Positions 1-8,983 of a stretch of DNA of 64,000 nt are shown one piece after another. The position numbers and the translations under genes are program-made. Below the pieces are notes generated by a model. That model searched no databases. It was given only the letters and a program-made list of their open reading frames with translations, and had not been told where the DNA came from. Numbering within the stretch: position 1 is the stretch's first letter; every line of letters starts with the position of its first letter. This DNA is from Verrucomicrobiaceae bacterium (GTDB lineage Bacteria; Verrucomicrobiota; Verrucomicrobiia; Verrucomicrobiales; Verrucomicrobiaceae), in NCBI GenBank assembly GCA_016713035.1, contig JADJPW010000016.1, positions 97,452 through 161,451 on the forward strand. The letters are read 5' to 3'.

Positions 1-914
1 AAGCATGGGATGTCCTCCACCGCGCCTAACCACTCCACATCGGCCTCACGGCCATATTGGCGGCTTTTTTCACGGCAGAGCTCCACCTCACGCTGCGCAT
101 CGGGATGGCGAGTGGAGGCCTCACCCGCGATAGAGAGGCGAGCCCCTGGCAGCAGCGCCAGCACGTCCATGAGCATGGGCAGTCGCTTTTGGGGCCGTGG
201 ATTGGCCACCGCAGCGATTCGTAAGCGATCCCCTTTTTCATGTGCATGCGGCGTTGGCGGCGAAATGCCATTCCACACCGTGCGCACCTGCATCTGCGGG
301 AAATAGGCCTCCATCTCGTCCGTGACGGCTTGGGAGCATCCTAGTAGAAGCGTCTTGGGCCGTGTGGTGAGCTTTTCGATCTCCTCCGGCCAACCTAGGC
401 GCTGATTGTGAAAAGTAACCATCATCGGCACCGCTGCATCGACACGGCTGAGTGTATCTCCGTCAATGAGATGTCCGTGCAGCACATCCGCACCAGTTTC
501 ACGCAGGGCGCGGTGGATTTCCTCACTACGAATGACCGCATCCGGCGGCGTCTGGCGTGCGATGACATCCGCAGGCACCGGAAAAGTGGCCCGCCCGGCC
601 GTGCCGAGTGTCAGCAGCACACTCGCCACATCATGGCGTGGCAGCCACTCATGCAGATTCAGCGCTAAGCGCTCGGCACCGCCGCGTTGCAGACTGGTGA
701 TGGCTTGGAGCACTCGCAGCCGCTCATCACGGCACACATCCAGCGCCGCGTGGCGAAAAACCGGCCATCCATGCGCCAATGCATACGTCACCATCTCACT
801 CATTTCAGACGGCAGATCATGTGCAGCAGCGGCGGCATCACTGAGCCATAGACTATGCATCGGCGGCATCTCATGAGGTCGAAAGACGCCGCCATTTTGC
901 CGCAGCAGCTCCAT
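1..914 (-). CDS. Glycosyltransferase family 4 (partial, runs off left edge)
   Basis: Translated on the minus strand, this open frame reads as a GT4 retaining glycosyltransferase, which moves a sugar from an activated donor to a cell-surface or lipid acceptor in the cytoplasm. The N-terminal Rossmann signature is visible as LQAITSLQRGGAERL. The hinge into the second domain is visible as AAVANPRPQKRLPML, followed by ADVEWLGAVEDIP. The C-terminal donor-binding part lies beyond the window. The start is uncertain: ATG at 914 is the only ATG well upstream, but the frame stays open to about 1140 and overlaps the end of the SUMF1 gene. About 90 residues precede the usual GT4 start, so either there is an N-terminal extension or the SUMF1 gene and this one are joined by a lost frame. 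The family call is firm; the acceptor cannot be predicted. Confidence 0.72.
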   Translation of the reverse strand, partial: MELLRQNGGVFRPHEMPPMHSLWLSDAAAAAHDLPSEMSEMVTYALAHGWPVFRHAALDVCRDERLRVLQAITSLQRGGAERLALNLHEWLPRHDVASVLLTLGTAGRATFPVPADVIARQTPPDAVIRSEEIHRALRETGADVLHGHLIDGDTLSRVDAAVPMMVTFHNQRLGWPEEIEKLTTRPKTLLLGCSQAVTDEMEAYFPQMQVRTVWNGISPPTPHAHEKGDRLRIAAVANPRPQKRLPMLMDVLALLPGARLSIAGEASTRHPDAQREVELCREKSRQYGREADVEWLGAVEDIPC

Positions 915-1048
915 CCATCGCTGCGTCGGCCTCCGGTCTATCCCCAGCTCACAGCCCAGCAGCACACAGGGGATGGTGATGCGGGAGGGGATGGGGCTCA
1001 CCACGCCGCGCGGCACCCAGGAGCCCGCACGCAGCAGCCACCTACCAT

Positions 1049-2509
1049 CTATCTGCTCAGTAACCGACACGCTGCGCCGCGTGCGTGCCGCCCACCAGGG
1101 TGGATCAGCCGCTGCCCGCCCGTCGTCTGCACGCGCACACTATGTGGCCTCTCACCCGTGAAGATGAACTGCCCCTCTGGCCCCGGCGTGAACGTCACCT
1201 GATCCACGATCACGCGTGAGCCGATGTCTGCCGTGTACTCGATCACATCACCCACCGCCTCCGCTGGGCCGATGATGTAAAAGCCCGAGTCTGCCATGCG
1301 GAATGAAAAACGCTGCGGCAACGGCGGTGGACCATTGCCGAAATGATCCGCCACCTCATCCGGCGAAAGCGCATCCAGCCCTGCACGATGCCCTCCGCTA
1401 AAACCACCCATGCTCTTGAGGAACTTATACGCAACGAGAGCGACCCCACCCAAAGGCAGCAAAGAGAAGATGCCTAAACCGCCGCCGCTTGGCCCGGAAG
1501 ATGATGCATAGGAATGCGATCGTGATGAAGATGGTTGGGTTCTTGGAAAAGACGTAGGCGATGGCGAAACCGTGGACGCAGACTGGGAGGCAATAGTACT
1601 GCGAGGTGTCATCGTCTTCGTCTTAGACGCTGTGGACACCAGTTTTGGCCTCTCCACTACGCTGCACACGATGCGGAATCCATTGTCCGCATTTCGACTG
1701 CGGGGATCGTTGCGGTAACGCTCCGCTGAGCGCGAGTGGCTCACATCACTCAAACACGAGCCCCCACGCAGCACCATGCGTGGCTTATCACTCAGGTTGC
1801 GATTACGCTGAAGCGGATCGGTGCTGCTGCCAGATGAGTAGGGAGCATACCAGTCCGCGCACCACTGCCACACAGGTCCGTAGCAATCATACAGGCCCCA
1901 GGCGTTCGGCTTTTTCTGGCCCACTGGATACGTCTGCCCATCGCTATTGGCACGGAACCACGCCACCTCATTCACCGGCTCCGCATACAGAGCTCCCGCA
2001 CTCCCAGCGCGGCAGGCATACTCCCACTGCGCCTCCGTCGGCAGAGAGCATGCTCGTCGCGTCTTGCGCTCGATCCATTGGCAAAAAAACTGCGCATCCT
2101 CCGCGCTCACGATGACGACTGGGTGCTCATCCGTCTGCGGAAAGCCGGCGTTCTTCCAGGAATAGAACTTCTTTTGCACCAGTTTCCCATTCTCCACACC
2201 GAAGCCGCCACTTTGGCCTTTCTCCGCCTCCGTGCGGAAGCTCGTGCTTCGTGCGAAAGCGGCGAATTGCCCACGCGTGACCGGATACTTGCCAATGTAA
2301 AAGTCACTCGTCAGCGTGACGGAGCGTAGCGGTCCCTCATCCGGCTCACGCCCAACCTCAGGGGCCGTTGAGCCCATCTGGAATGTGCCAGCTCGCACCA
2401 GCATCATCTCCAGGCTCACACCAGCTCCCAGATCCAGCCGCAATGTCGGCGGCGGCGTCTGAGCATGGAGTGAAAGTGCGGTCAGCAGCAGAAAAAGCGC
2501 GGATCTCAT
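1049..2509 (-). CDS. Secreted SUMF1/formylglycine-generating-enzyme-like protein
   Basis: An N-terminal signal peptide (MRSALFLLLTALSLHAQ) is followed by a SUMF1/EgtB-type fold. Recognisable pieces are VRAGTFQMGS, YPVTRGQFAAF, LPTEAQWEYACRAG, WGLYDCYGPVWQWCADWY, VLRGGSC and DNGFRIV. Such domains occur in formylglycine-generating enzymes and in many PVC secreted proteins of unknown substrate. After about residue 270 there is a Ser/Thr-rich linker, one hydrophobic segment (IFSLLPLGGVALVAYKFL), then a soluble C-terminal domain I do not recognise. ATG 2509 is chosen because the signal peptide follows it directly; an upstream ATG at 2536 is in frame. The last 30-odd residues are Arg/Gly-rich and unlike the rest, so the true C terminus may lie in another frame near 1100 to 1140. 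Catalytic copper cysteines could not be assigned, so enzymatic activity is not claimed. Confidence 0.75.
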   Translation of the reverse strand: MRSALFLLLTALSLHAQTPPPTLRLDLGAGVSLEMMLVRAGTFQMGSTAPEVGREPDEGPLRSVTLTSDFYIGKYPVTRGQFAAFARSTSFRTEAEKGQSGGFGVENGKLVQKKFYSWKNAGFPQTDEHPVVIVSAEDAQFFCQWIERKTRRACSLPTEAQWEYACRAGSAGALYAEPVNEVAWFRANSDGQTYPVGQKKPNAWGLYDCYGPVWQWCADWYAPYSSGSSTDPLQRNRNLSDKPRMVLRGGSCLSDVSHSRSAERYRNDPRSRNADNGFRIVCSVVERPKLVSTASKTKTMTPRSTIASQSASTVSPSPTSFPRTQPSSSRSHSYASSSGPSGGGLGIFSLLPLGGVALVAYKFLKSMGGFSGGHRAGLDALSPDEVADHFGNGPPPLPQRFSFRMADSGFYIIGPAEAVGDVIEYTADIGSRVIVDQVTFTPGPEGQFIFTGERPHSVRVQTTGGQRLIHPGGRHARGAACRLLSR

Positions 2510-2596
2510 AGTGGGCAGAAAGTGCAGGGAACTCACAGACTCTCAAGAGCGGCATTTGCCACCTTCACATCGCGGCTTAATCTCCACCTCCATCCC

Positions 2597-4279
2597 ATGG
2601 CAGATTCATCCTCACTCAACTGGAACTCGCACAACGTCACCCGCGGCTGGCAGCGCGGCATCACCGCCTTTTTCTGGGGCCTCGGTTTTAAAGAAGAAGA
2701 CTTCCAAAAAGCCCAAATCGGCATCGCTACGCCCTTGCTCGATGGGAACATCTGCAACGTCCACTCCCACGAGCTCGCCAAGCTCATCGCCCAGGGCTGC
2801 GCAGACGCAGGCATGATCGGCTTCCCCTTTGGCGTCTCACCAGCCAGTGACAACATCACACAGGGCAACATCGGCGGCGCGGCATCGCTCTGCTCACGCA
2901 ATCTCATGGCCAATGGTGCTGAGATGGTCTGCACCGCACACAGCTACGATGCCATGATCGGCCTGCACCATTGCGATAAAAACGGCCCCGCCTTTGCCAT
3001 GGCGCTGGCGCGGATGAATTTCCCCGGACTCATCGTCAATGGCGGCAGCATCATGCCTGGCTGTCACAAAGGCCAGTCCACCAGCATCCTCGATGTCTAT
3101 GACGCCGCGGCAAAGGAAGCGCAGGGCACCATGAGCTGGGATGAGAGTGAGCAGATCATCCGCACTGCATGCCCCGGCCCCGGCGGCTGCGGCATCGCGG
3201 CTTCTTTTAATACCTGGGGCATCACACTGGAGGCCATGGGCCTCAGCCTGCCTGATACATCCTCCATGCCCGCCATCGAGGCCGGGAAGCGCGAGGAATG
3301 TCTCCGCGTCGGCATGGCCATGCGCAACCTGCTCGAAAAAAACATCCGTCCGCGTGACATCATCACCAAGCAATCACTCCGCAATGCCATGAGCGCCATC
3401 GCCGCCATCGGCGGCAGCACCAATGGCGTCCTGCACCTCCTCGCCGTTGCACGCGAGGCCGGTGTGGACTTCACCCTGCGGGATGTGCAGGCCATCTGCC
3501 GGGAGGTGCCCGTGCTGTGCAGCTTCGCACCACGCGGACGCGGCACCATGGTCGATCTGCATCGCCTCGGTGGCACCTCCATGCTCCTGAAGCACCTGCT
3601 CGATGCCGGATTGCTCGATGGCTCCTGCCTCACCGTCACAGGCTGCACTTTGGCCGAAAATCTCGCCAGTGCCAAAGCGGTGCCTTTTCCGAATGACCTC
3701 ATCGCCCCGCTCGATCGGCCTTTCAAAGAATACGCCGACATCCAGGTCTGCTTTGGCAACATCGCACCTCACGGCATGGTCTTTAAAGTCTCCTCTCTCA
3801 AAGAACCGCGCTTCAAAGGCCGCGCCATCTGCTTTGAGAGCAGCAAAGGCGTCTTCGAAGCCGCCGCACAGGGCCGCATCCAGCCTGGGCACATCGTCAT
3901 CATCCGTGGCAGCGGTCCCGTCGCCCTCGGTATGCCAGAGATGCACGTCGCTAGTGCTGCGCTCGCCGTGCCAGAGCTCTATGGCAAAGTCGCACTCATC
4001 ACCGATGGTCGCGTCTCCGGCGTCTCCGCAGGTGCTGTGGGTGTGCATTGCACCCCAGAGGCCGTCCTCGGGGGCCCCATCGCCCAGGTGCAGGATGATG
4101 ACGAGATCGAGTTCGATCTACTCGCAGGCACCATCGAAGTGAAGGCAGACCTCACCGCACGAAAAGTCACCGCACAGCAGGTGCAGCATCCCTTTGGCTA
4201 CCTCGCAGACTTCGCCACCACCGTCTCCCAGGCTCACGAAGGCTGTGTATCGAAGTGGACGCTCACACGCCCACTTTGA
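2597..4279 (+). CDS. ilvD: Dihydroxy-acid dehydratase (IlvD/Edd family)
   Basis: Catalyses dehydration of 2,3-dihydroxy-3-methyl acids to 2-keto acids in valine, leucine and isoleucine synthesis. The 560-residue length is normal for IlvD. The Fe-S ligand cysteines expected in the family are visible: C53 in DGNICN, C126 in HHCDKNGP and C198 in CPGPGGCGIAAS. The Asp-Lys after C126 supplies the metal site, and the GRVSGVSAGAVG segment near the C terminus is typical. ATG 2597 (protein MADSSSLNW) is chosen; an in-frame ATG at 2522 would add 25 unconserved residues. It diverges from the SUMF1 gene, with about 87 bases between the two starts. Related Edd or sugar-acid dehydratases are possible, but the CDKN-P and terminal motifs fit IlvD well. 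Confidence 0.92.
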   Translation: MADSSSLNWNSHNVTRGWQRGITAFFWGLGFKEEDFQKAQIGIATPLLDGNICNVHSHELAKLIAQGCADAGMIGFPFGVSPASDNITQGNIGGAASLCSRNLMANGAEMVCTAHSYDAMIGLHHCDKNGPAFAMALARMNFPGLIVNGGSIMPGCHKGQSTSILDVYDAAAKEAQGTMSWDESEQIIRTACPGPGGCGIAASFNTWGITLEAMGLSLPDTSSMPAIEAGKREECLRVGMAMRNLLEKNIRPRDIITKQSLRNAMSAIAAIGGSTNGVLHLLAVAREAGVDFTLRDVQAICREVPVLCSFAPRGRGTMVDLHRLGGTSMLLKHLLDAGLLDGSCLTVTGCTLAENLASAKAVPFPNDLIAPLDRPFKEYADIQVCFGNIAPHGMVFKVSSLKEPRFKGRAICFESSKGVFEAAAQGRIQPGHIVIIRGSGPVALGMPEMHVASAALAVPELYGKVALITDGRVSGVSAGAVGVHCTPEAVLGGPIAQVQDDDEIEFDLLAGTIEVKADLTARKVTAQQVQHPFGYLADFATTVSQAHEGCVSKWTLTRPL

Positions 4280-4407
4280 GGCTCACAGCGGCAGCACGCA
4301 GCGCCTCTTTTTTCTCCATCTCTCGCAAATCCTGTCCTACAAAGCGCAGGCTCAAGACACACACTCCCTGCAACCACTCCGTAGCCCCGTGGTTCAGCCT
4401 GTCAGAC

Positions 4408-6582
4408 ATGAAAAAAGCTCTCCTGCTCCTCCTTGCCACTGTGGCGTCTGCTCAAGACGCCGCTGACACCGCCTTTCAGAAATACGATGCGGATCGCGAC
4501 GGCAAAGTCACACCCGCAGAACTGCCGCAAAAGCCCATCTTCAAGCGCTTTGACCTCAACAGCGACGGCTACATCACGCTCGAAGAAACCCGCAGCATCA
4601 TGGGCGGCACCGAATCCGCCACCAGCGTCCCCACCGACCTCAAGCAGGGCAAAAAGCTCTGGCAGCGCCTCGATAAAAACACCGATGGCAAGCTCACCCG
4701 TGACGAAGTGCCCAATGCCGCCCTCTTTGCCAGATTCGACCTCAATGCCGATGGCACCATCACGCAGGAGGAAGGCAAACAAGCCATCGCAAAGGCCATC
4801 TCGCCCGCAGCACCCAGCGCAGCTCCCGCAGCTCCCGCAGCCCCCATCGTCACCTCCGGCCCGCAAGTGCTCAAGGCCACCCAGCACGGCATCGGCCGCC
4901 AAATCGACGATTTAGCCTTCACCGACCTCCAAGGCACTCCCCATCGCCTCAGTGAGTTTCAGGCCACCGTCATCGCCATGACCAGCGCCACCTGCCCTGT
5001 GAGCAAAAAATACCTCCACAGCCTCTCCAGGCTCCAAAAAGAGCTCCAGGCAGAAAAAATCACCCTCATCCTCCTCAATCCCTTCGCCAGCGAGAGCACC
5101 GCAGACATCCAATCCCAGCTCACCGAAGCACAAATCACCTCCATCTACATCCACGACACCGAAAAGGCCCTCGCAGCCGCCTTGGATGCCCAGACCACCA
5201 CCGAGGTCTTCCTCCTCGATGCCAAACGCACGCTCATCTATCGCGGCGCACTCAATGACCAATACGGCATCGACTTCAGCCATGACACACCCCGCAGCAG
5301 CTACCTGCGTGATGCCATCACCGCCATGCTCACCGGCCAGCGCCCCCTCATCGCCGCCACCACCGCACCCGGCTGCGAACTCGATCTCAAACCCAACAAC
5401 CAACAACAAGGAACCAAGAACAAAGAACCCACCATCACCTACCACCGCGACATCGCCCGCATCCTCCAGCAAAACTGCATCACCTGCCACCGCGACAGCG
5501 GCATCGCCCCCTTCGCCTTGGACGACATCGCAGAGGTCACCGACCGCGCCAAAGTCATCCGCCGAGTCATCACGGAGGGCACCATGCCTCCGTGGTTCGC
5601 CGCAGCCACGCCTGAGGGCAAAGCCAGCCCCTGGGCGAATGATTGCAGCCTCTCCACTCGCGATAAAACCGATCTCATCACTTGGCTCGACAGCCCAGAC
5701 CGCCCCCTCGGTGACGCTGTGGATGCCCCCACACCGCTTCACTTTGAAGACGAATGGACCATCGGAAAACCCGACCTCATCGTGCAAATACCCCGCCCCG
5801 TCGCCATCAAGGCGGAAGGCTACATGCCCTATCAATTCCTCACCACCCAGACCACCCTCACCGAGGACAAATGGGTGCGTGGTTACGAAATCATCCCCAC
5901 GGATCGCAGCGTCGTCCACCACGTCATCGTGAACGTGCACAAGAAAGACGGCGGCAAAATCCGCGACCGCGATGAAGGCAGCAGCGGCTACTGGGCCGCC
6001 TACGTCCCTGGAAATGCCTCTAAAGTCTATCCCACTGGCTTTGCCCGCAAACTCCCCGCCGGCAGCACCATCAGCTTTCAGATTCACTACACCCCCAGTG
6101 GCAAGGCCACCCAGGATCAGCTCCGCATGGGCCTCCTCTTTGCCCAGAGCGAGCCACGCTACATCATCGAAACCCTCGCCGTGCCCAAGCGCCCGCTCAA
6201 CATCCCCGCCGGAGCTGCCGACCACCAAGAAACCCTCACCAAAGTCGTCCCCACCGATCTCAATGTCCTCGGCTACATGGCCCACATGCATATACGCGGC
6301 AAAGCCTTCAAATACGAGCTCATCACCGCCAGCGGCACCGAGACCCTGCTCGACATCCCTCGCTACGACTTCAACTGGCAACTCCGCTACGACCTCGCTC
6401 AGCCCAAATTCCTCCCCCGTGGCACCCAGCTCAAAATCACCGCTCACTTTGACAACAGCGCCGCCAATCAAGCCAACCCCGATCCCACCAAAACCGTCCA
6501 CTGGGGCCCGCAAACCTACGACGAAATGATGATCGGCTACTTAGAGACCTTTCGGCCACTGGAGAGCACGAGCGCGGAGTAA
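4408..6582 (+). CDS. Secreted EF-hand / redoxin / cytochrome c / copper monooxygenase-like fusion
   Basis: The 724-residue protein starts with a signal peptide (MKKALLLLLATVASAQ). Four EF-hand loops follow between about residues 25 and 130: DADRDGKVTPAE, DLNSDGYITLEE, DKNTDGKLTRDE and DLNADGTITQEE. An Ala/Pro linker leads to a thioredoxin-like redoxin domain (DDLAFTDLQGTPHRL, then SATCPVSKKYL with one active-site Cys where peroxiredoxins have theirs). Next come a c-type heme motif (NCITCHRDSG, about residue 353) and a C-terminal region like the copper type II ascorbate-dependent monooxygenases, with VVHHVIVNVH, HMHIRGKAF and GPQTYDEMMIGYL. The whole should act outside the cytoplasm. Combined domains suggest a redox enzyme with calcium-stabilised anchoring; the substrate is unknown. 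Start chosen at ATG 4408 because of the signal peptide. Confidence 0.82.
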   Translation: MKKALLLLLATVASAQDAADTAFQKYDADRDGKVTPAELPQKPIFKRFDLNSDGYITLEETRSIMGGTESATSVPTDLKQGKKLWQRLDKNTDGKLTRDEVPNAALFARFDLNADGTITQEEGKQAIAKAISPAAPSAAPAAPAAPIVTSGPQVLKATQHGIGRQIDDLAFTDLQGTPHRLSEFQATVIAMTSATCPVSKKYLHSLSRLQKELQAEKITLILLNPFASESTADIQSQLTEAQITSIYIHDTEKALAAALDAQTTTEVFLLDAKRTLIYRGALNDQYGIDFSHDTPRSSYLRDAITAMLTGQRPLIAATTAPGCELDLKPNNQQQGTKNKEPTITYHRDIARILQQNCITCHRDSGIAPFALDDIAEVTDRAKVIRRVITEGTMPPWFAAATPEGKASPWANDCSLSTRDKTDLITWLDSPDRPLGDAVDAPTPLHFEDEWTIGKPDLIVQIPRPVAIKAEGYMPYQFLTTQTTLTEDKWVRGYEIIPTDRSVVHHVIVNVHKKDGGKIRDRDEGSSGYWAAYVPGNASKVYPTGFARKLPAGSTISFQIHYTPSGKATQDQLRMGLLFAQSEPRYIIETLAVPKRPLNIPAGAADHQETLTKVVPTDLNVLGYMAHMHIRGKAFKYELITASGTETLLDIPRYDFNWQLRYDLAQPKFLPRGTQLKITAHFDNSAANQANPDPTKTVHWGPQTYDEMMIGYLETFRPLESTSAE

Positions 6583-6672
6583 GCTCGCTCCGACACGCCT
6601 CCATCCGCATGAGAATCCGGCTCCACTGCTGAAAAGCCGCGAAGGCATACCCTGCGGCAGCGTATTCTCAGG

Positions 6673-7983
6673 ATGAGATACCTCCTGCGCCTACTCCTCA
6701 GCTCGGTTTCAGCTCTCGCGGTCCAAATCGCCCCCTTCCGGGCCGATGTCACGCCACCGGTCGGTGCACCTCTCTGCGGGGGGCTCGTCAAACCCGCCGT
6801 CGGTGTCAGTGAGCCGCTGCTGGCACTCGGCATCGTGCTTTTGAGTGAGCAAAAACCGGTCGTGCTTTGCGCGGTGGATTTCTGTGAGATTCGCGGTGCA
6901 GATCATCACTACTGGCGGGAGGTTTTGGCCAAGGCCGCAGGCACGACGGCAGAGCGTGTGGCGCTGCACTCACTCCACCAGCACAATGCGCCGCTGGTGG
7001 ATCAGGCCGCACAGCGGCTCCTGCCCGAGATCGGCATCATCGAAGCCGTAGCCACGGAAAAAGCAATCACAGGCATCGCCAGCAGCATCACCACCGCATT
7101 GAAGACGCCGCAGCACGTCACACACATCACCACGGGCGAGGCCCCAGTGCTGGAAGTGGCCGGCAATCGCCGCGTGCAGGTCATCGACGGCAAAGTGGGC
7201 AAGATGCGTGGTAGTGGCTCCAGAGATCCTGTGCTGCGTGCGCTGCCAGAGGGGCTCATTGATCCCCAACTCAAAACCATCGCCTTTTGGGATAATGACA
7301 AAAAACTCGCCGTGCTGCACTACTACGCCACGCATCCCATGAGCTACTACGGTGATGGCATCGTGAGCCATGACTTCGCAGGCATCGCACGCGAGCGGCG
7401 CACCCAGGAGGATGGGGTGCCGCACATCTACTTCACCGGCTGCGGGGGCAATATCGGCGCGGGCAAATACAACGACGGCACGCCGCCGATGCGCCCCCTG
7501 CTCGCAGGCCGCATCCACGCGGCGATGGTGGAGTCCGAGAAAAACGTGAAGCGTGTGCCTCTGACCCAGATCGCATGGCGACATGTGCCAGTCGTGTTGC
7601 AGCCCGATCCCGAATTCCCGGAGGAACGCGTGATGAAAGTGATGCAAAACTCCGCCACTTCGTCCTCGCAACGCATCGCTGCAGCCCTGCGGATCGGCTT
7701 CATCCGTCACCGCAAGCCTATCCCCTTCACCAGTCTGCATCTCGGTGAGGATGTCTGCCTGCTGCACCTGCCTGGAGAGAGCTTTGTCGAGTATCAGCTC
7801 TTTGCCCAGGAGCAGCGTCCGGGCGGCTTCATCTGCACCGCGAGCTACGGTGATGGTGTGACGGGCTACATCCCACTGGAGCGATCTTTTGCCGAAGGCG
7901 GCTACGAGCCCACACAGGCCTACGCAGCCCCTGATTCGGAAAAAATGATGAAACAGACCATCTCGGACCTTTTGAAGAAATGA
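6673..7983 (+). CDS. Secreted neutral/alkaline ceramidase-like protein
   Basis: A 436-residue protein with a short signal peptide, resembling the N-terminal domain of neutral/alkaline non-lysosomal ceramidases as found in many PVC genomes. Supporting pieces are the opening FRADVTPPVGAPLCGG, the metal-site region LHSLHQHNAPLV, HYYATHPMSYYG, and the glycine-rich FTGCGGNIGAGKYNDG. The protein ends soon after IPLERSFAEGGYEP, so the small C-terminal ceramidase domain is absent. In PVC bacteria such proteins are usually of unknown substrate; amide hydrolysis is inferred only. Its TGA overlaps a possible ATG for the next gene at 7980, so the two are probably translated together. Confidence 0.78.
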   Translation: MRYLLRLLLSSVSALAVQIAPFRADVTPPVGAPLCGGLVKPAVGVSEPLLALGIVLLSEQKPVVLCAVDFCEIRGADHHYWREVLAKAAGTTAERVALHSLHQHNAPLVDQAAQRLLPEIGIIEAVATEKAITGIASSITTALKTPQHVTHITTGEAPVLEVAGNRRVQVIDGKVGKMRGSGSRDPVLRALPEGLIDPQLKTIAFWDNDKKLAVLHYYATHPMSYYGDGIVSHDFAGIARERRTQEDGVPHIYFTGCGGNIGAGKYNDGTPPMRPLLAGRIHAAMVESEKNVKRVPLTQIAWRHVPVVLQPDPEFPEERVMKVMQNSATSSSQRIAAALRIGFIRHRKPIPFTSLHLGEDVCLLHLPGESFVEYQLFAQEQRPGGFICTASYGDGVTGYIPLERSFAEGGYEPTQAYAAPDSEKMMKQTISDLLKK

Positions 7984-7985
7984 CC

Positions 7986-8981
7986 ATGAAACACCTCCTC
8001 CTCGCTCTCCTCCTCACTGGCACCACCTGGGCCCAAGACAGCCTCAAACAGCTCCGCGCTGGCATCGTAGGACTCGATACCTCCCACGTCCCCGCTTTCA
8101 CGAAGCTCTTCAACAAAGGCGAGAAGGAGGGAGAACTGGCCGGCATCCGAGTCACCACAGGCTACACCGGCGGCACCGACATGCCCGCTAGCGCCACACG
8201 GAAAGAGAAGTTCACGCAGCAACTCCGCGACATGGGCGTGGAGATTGTCGATACCATCCCGAAGCTGCTCGCCCAAGTCGATGTCGTGCTGCTCGAGAGC
8301 GTAGATGGCCGCATCCATCTCCAGGAGGCACGGGAGATTTTCGAGGCAGGCAAACCGGTCTTCATCGACAAGCCACTCGCTGGCACGCTCGCAGAGGCCA
8401 TCGCCATCACAGAGCTCGCGCAGAAGCATGGCGTGGCATTTTTCAGCAGTTCCTCTTCACGCTTCGGACCTGAGATGATGGCACTGCGTGGCAATGCTGA
8501 AATCGGCGACATACTCGGTGCCGCGACGTGGGGCCCCTGCTCGTATCAGGAAGGCACGCCGGACTTTTTCTTCTACGGCATCCATGGTGTGGAGGCGCTC
8601 TACACGCTCATGGGCACGGGTTGCGAGACCGTTTCACGGGTCAAAGCTGGCAATCATGATGTGGCGACGGGTGTGTGGAAAGATGGCCGCGTCGGTGCCT
8701 ATCGCGGCATCGTCAAGGGCAAGGCAGACTTCGGAGCCGTCGCCTACGGCAGCAAGAGCATCGGCCAAGCTGCGAAAGCGGTGAGCTATGAGGGCCTATG
8801 CCGCCAGATCGGCAAATTCTTCCGCAGTGGGCAGGCCCCCGTCAGCGCAGCGGAGACGATCGAGATCTTTACCTTCATGGAAGCCGCGGATGAAAGCCTG
8901 CGCCAAGGCGGCAAGCCCGTCGCACTGGCAGAAGTGCTCGCGAAGGCTAAAGCTGAAGCTGCCAAGCTGCTCCAGAAGTAA
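7986..8981 (+). CDS. Secreted Gfo/Idh/MocA-type oxidoreductase
   Basis: A signal peptide (MKHLLLALLLTGTTWAQ) precedes an NAD(P)-binding Rossmann domain: RAGIVGLDTSHVPAF, then DVVLLESVDGRIHLQEA and the hallmark GKPVFIDKPLAGT with the catalytic Lys in an E/D-K-P context. The C-terminal half (CSYQEGTPDFFFYGIHGVEAL) matches the substrate-binding domain of the family. Exported Gfo/Idh/MocA proteins are frequent in Verrucomicrobia and Planctomycetes and probably act on sugars or inositols in the periplasm; the substrate is not evident. Two ATGs, 7980 and 7986, are six bases apart; 7980 overlaps the previous stop and adds only two residues. Co-transcribed with the ceramidase-like gene upstream and the cytochrome gene downstream. 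Confidence 0.83.
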   Translation: MKHLLLALLLTGTTWAQDSLKQLRAGIVGLDTSHVPAFTKLFNKGEKEGELAGIRVTTGYTGGTDMPASATRKEKFTQQLRDMGVEIVDTIPKLLAQVDVVLLESVDGRIHLQEAREIFEAGKPVFIDKPLAGTLAEAIAITELAQKHGVAFFSSSSSRFGPEMMALRGNAEIGDILGAATWGPCSYQEGTPDFFFYGIHGVEALYTLMGTGCETVSRVKAGNHDVATGVWKDGRVGAYRGIVKGKADFGAVAYGSKSIGQAAKAVSYEGLCRQIGKFFRSGQAPVSAAETIEIFTFMEAADESLRQGGKPVALAEVLAKAKAEAAKLLQK

Positions 8982-8983
8982 GC

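Noticed and set aside
4912..6513. A 533-codon minus-strand frame opposite the EF-hand/redoxin fusion
   Set aside because: Same GC-rich shadow pattern; the plus-strand protein has a signal peptide, EF hands and a heme motif.
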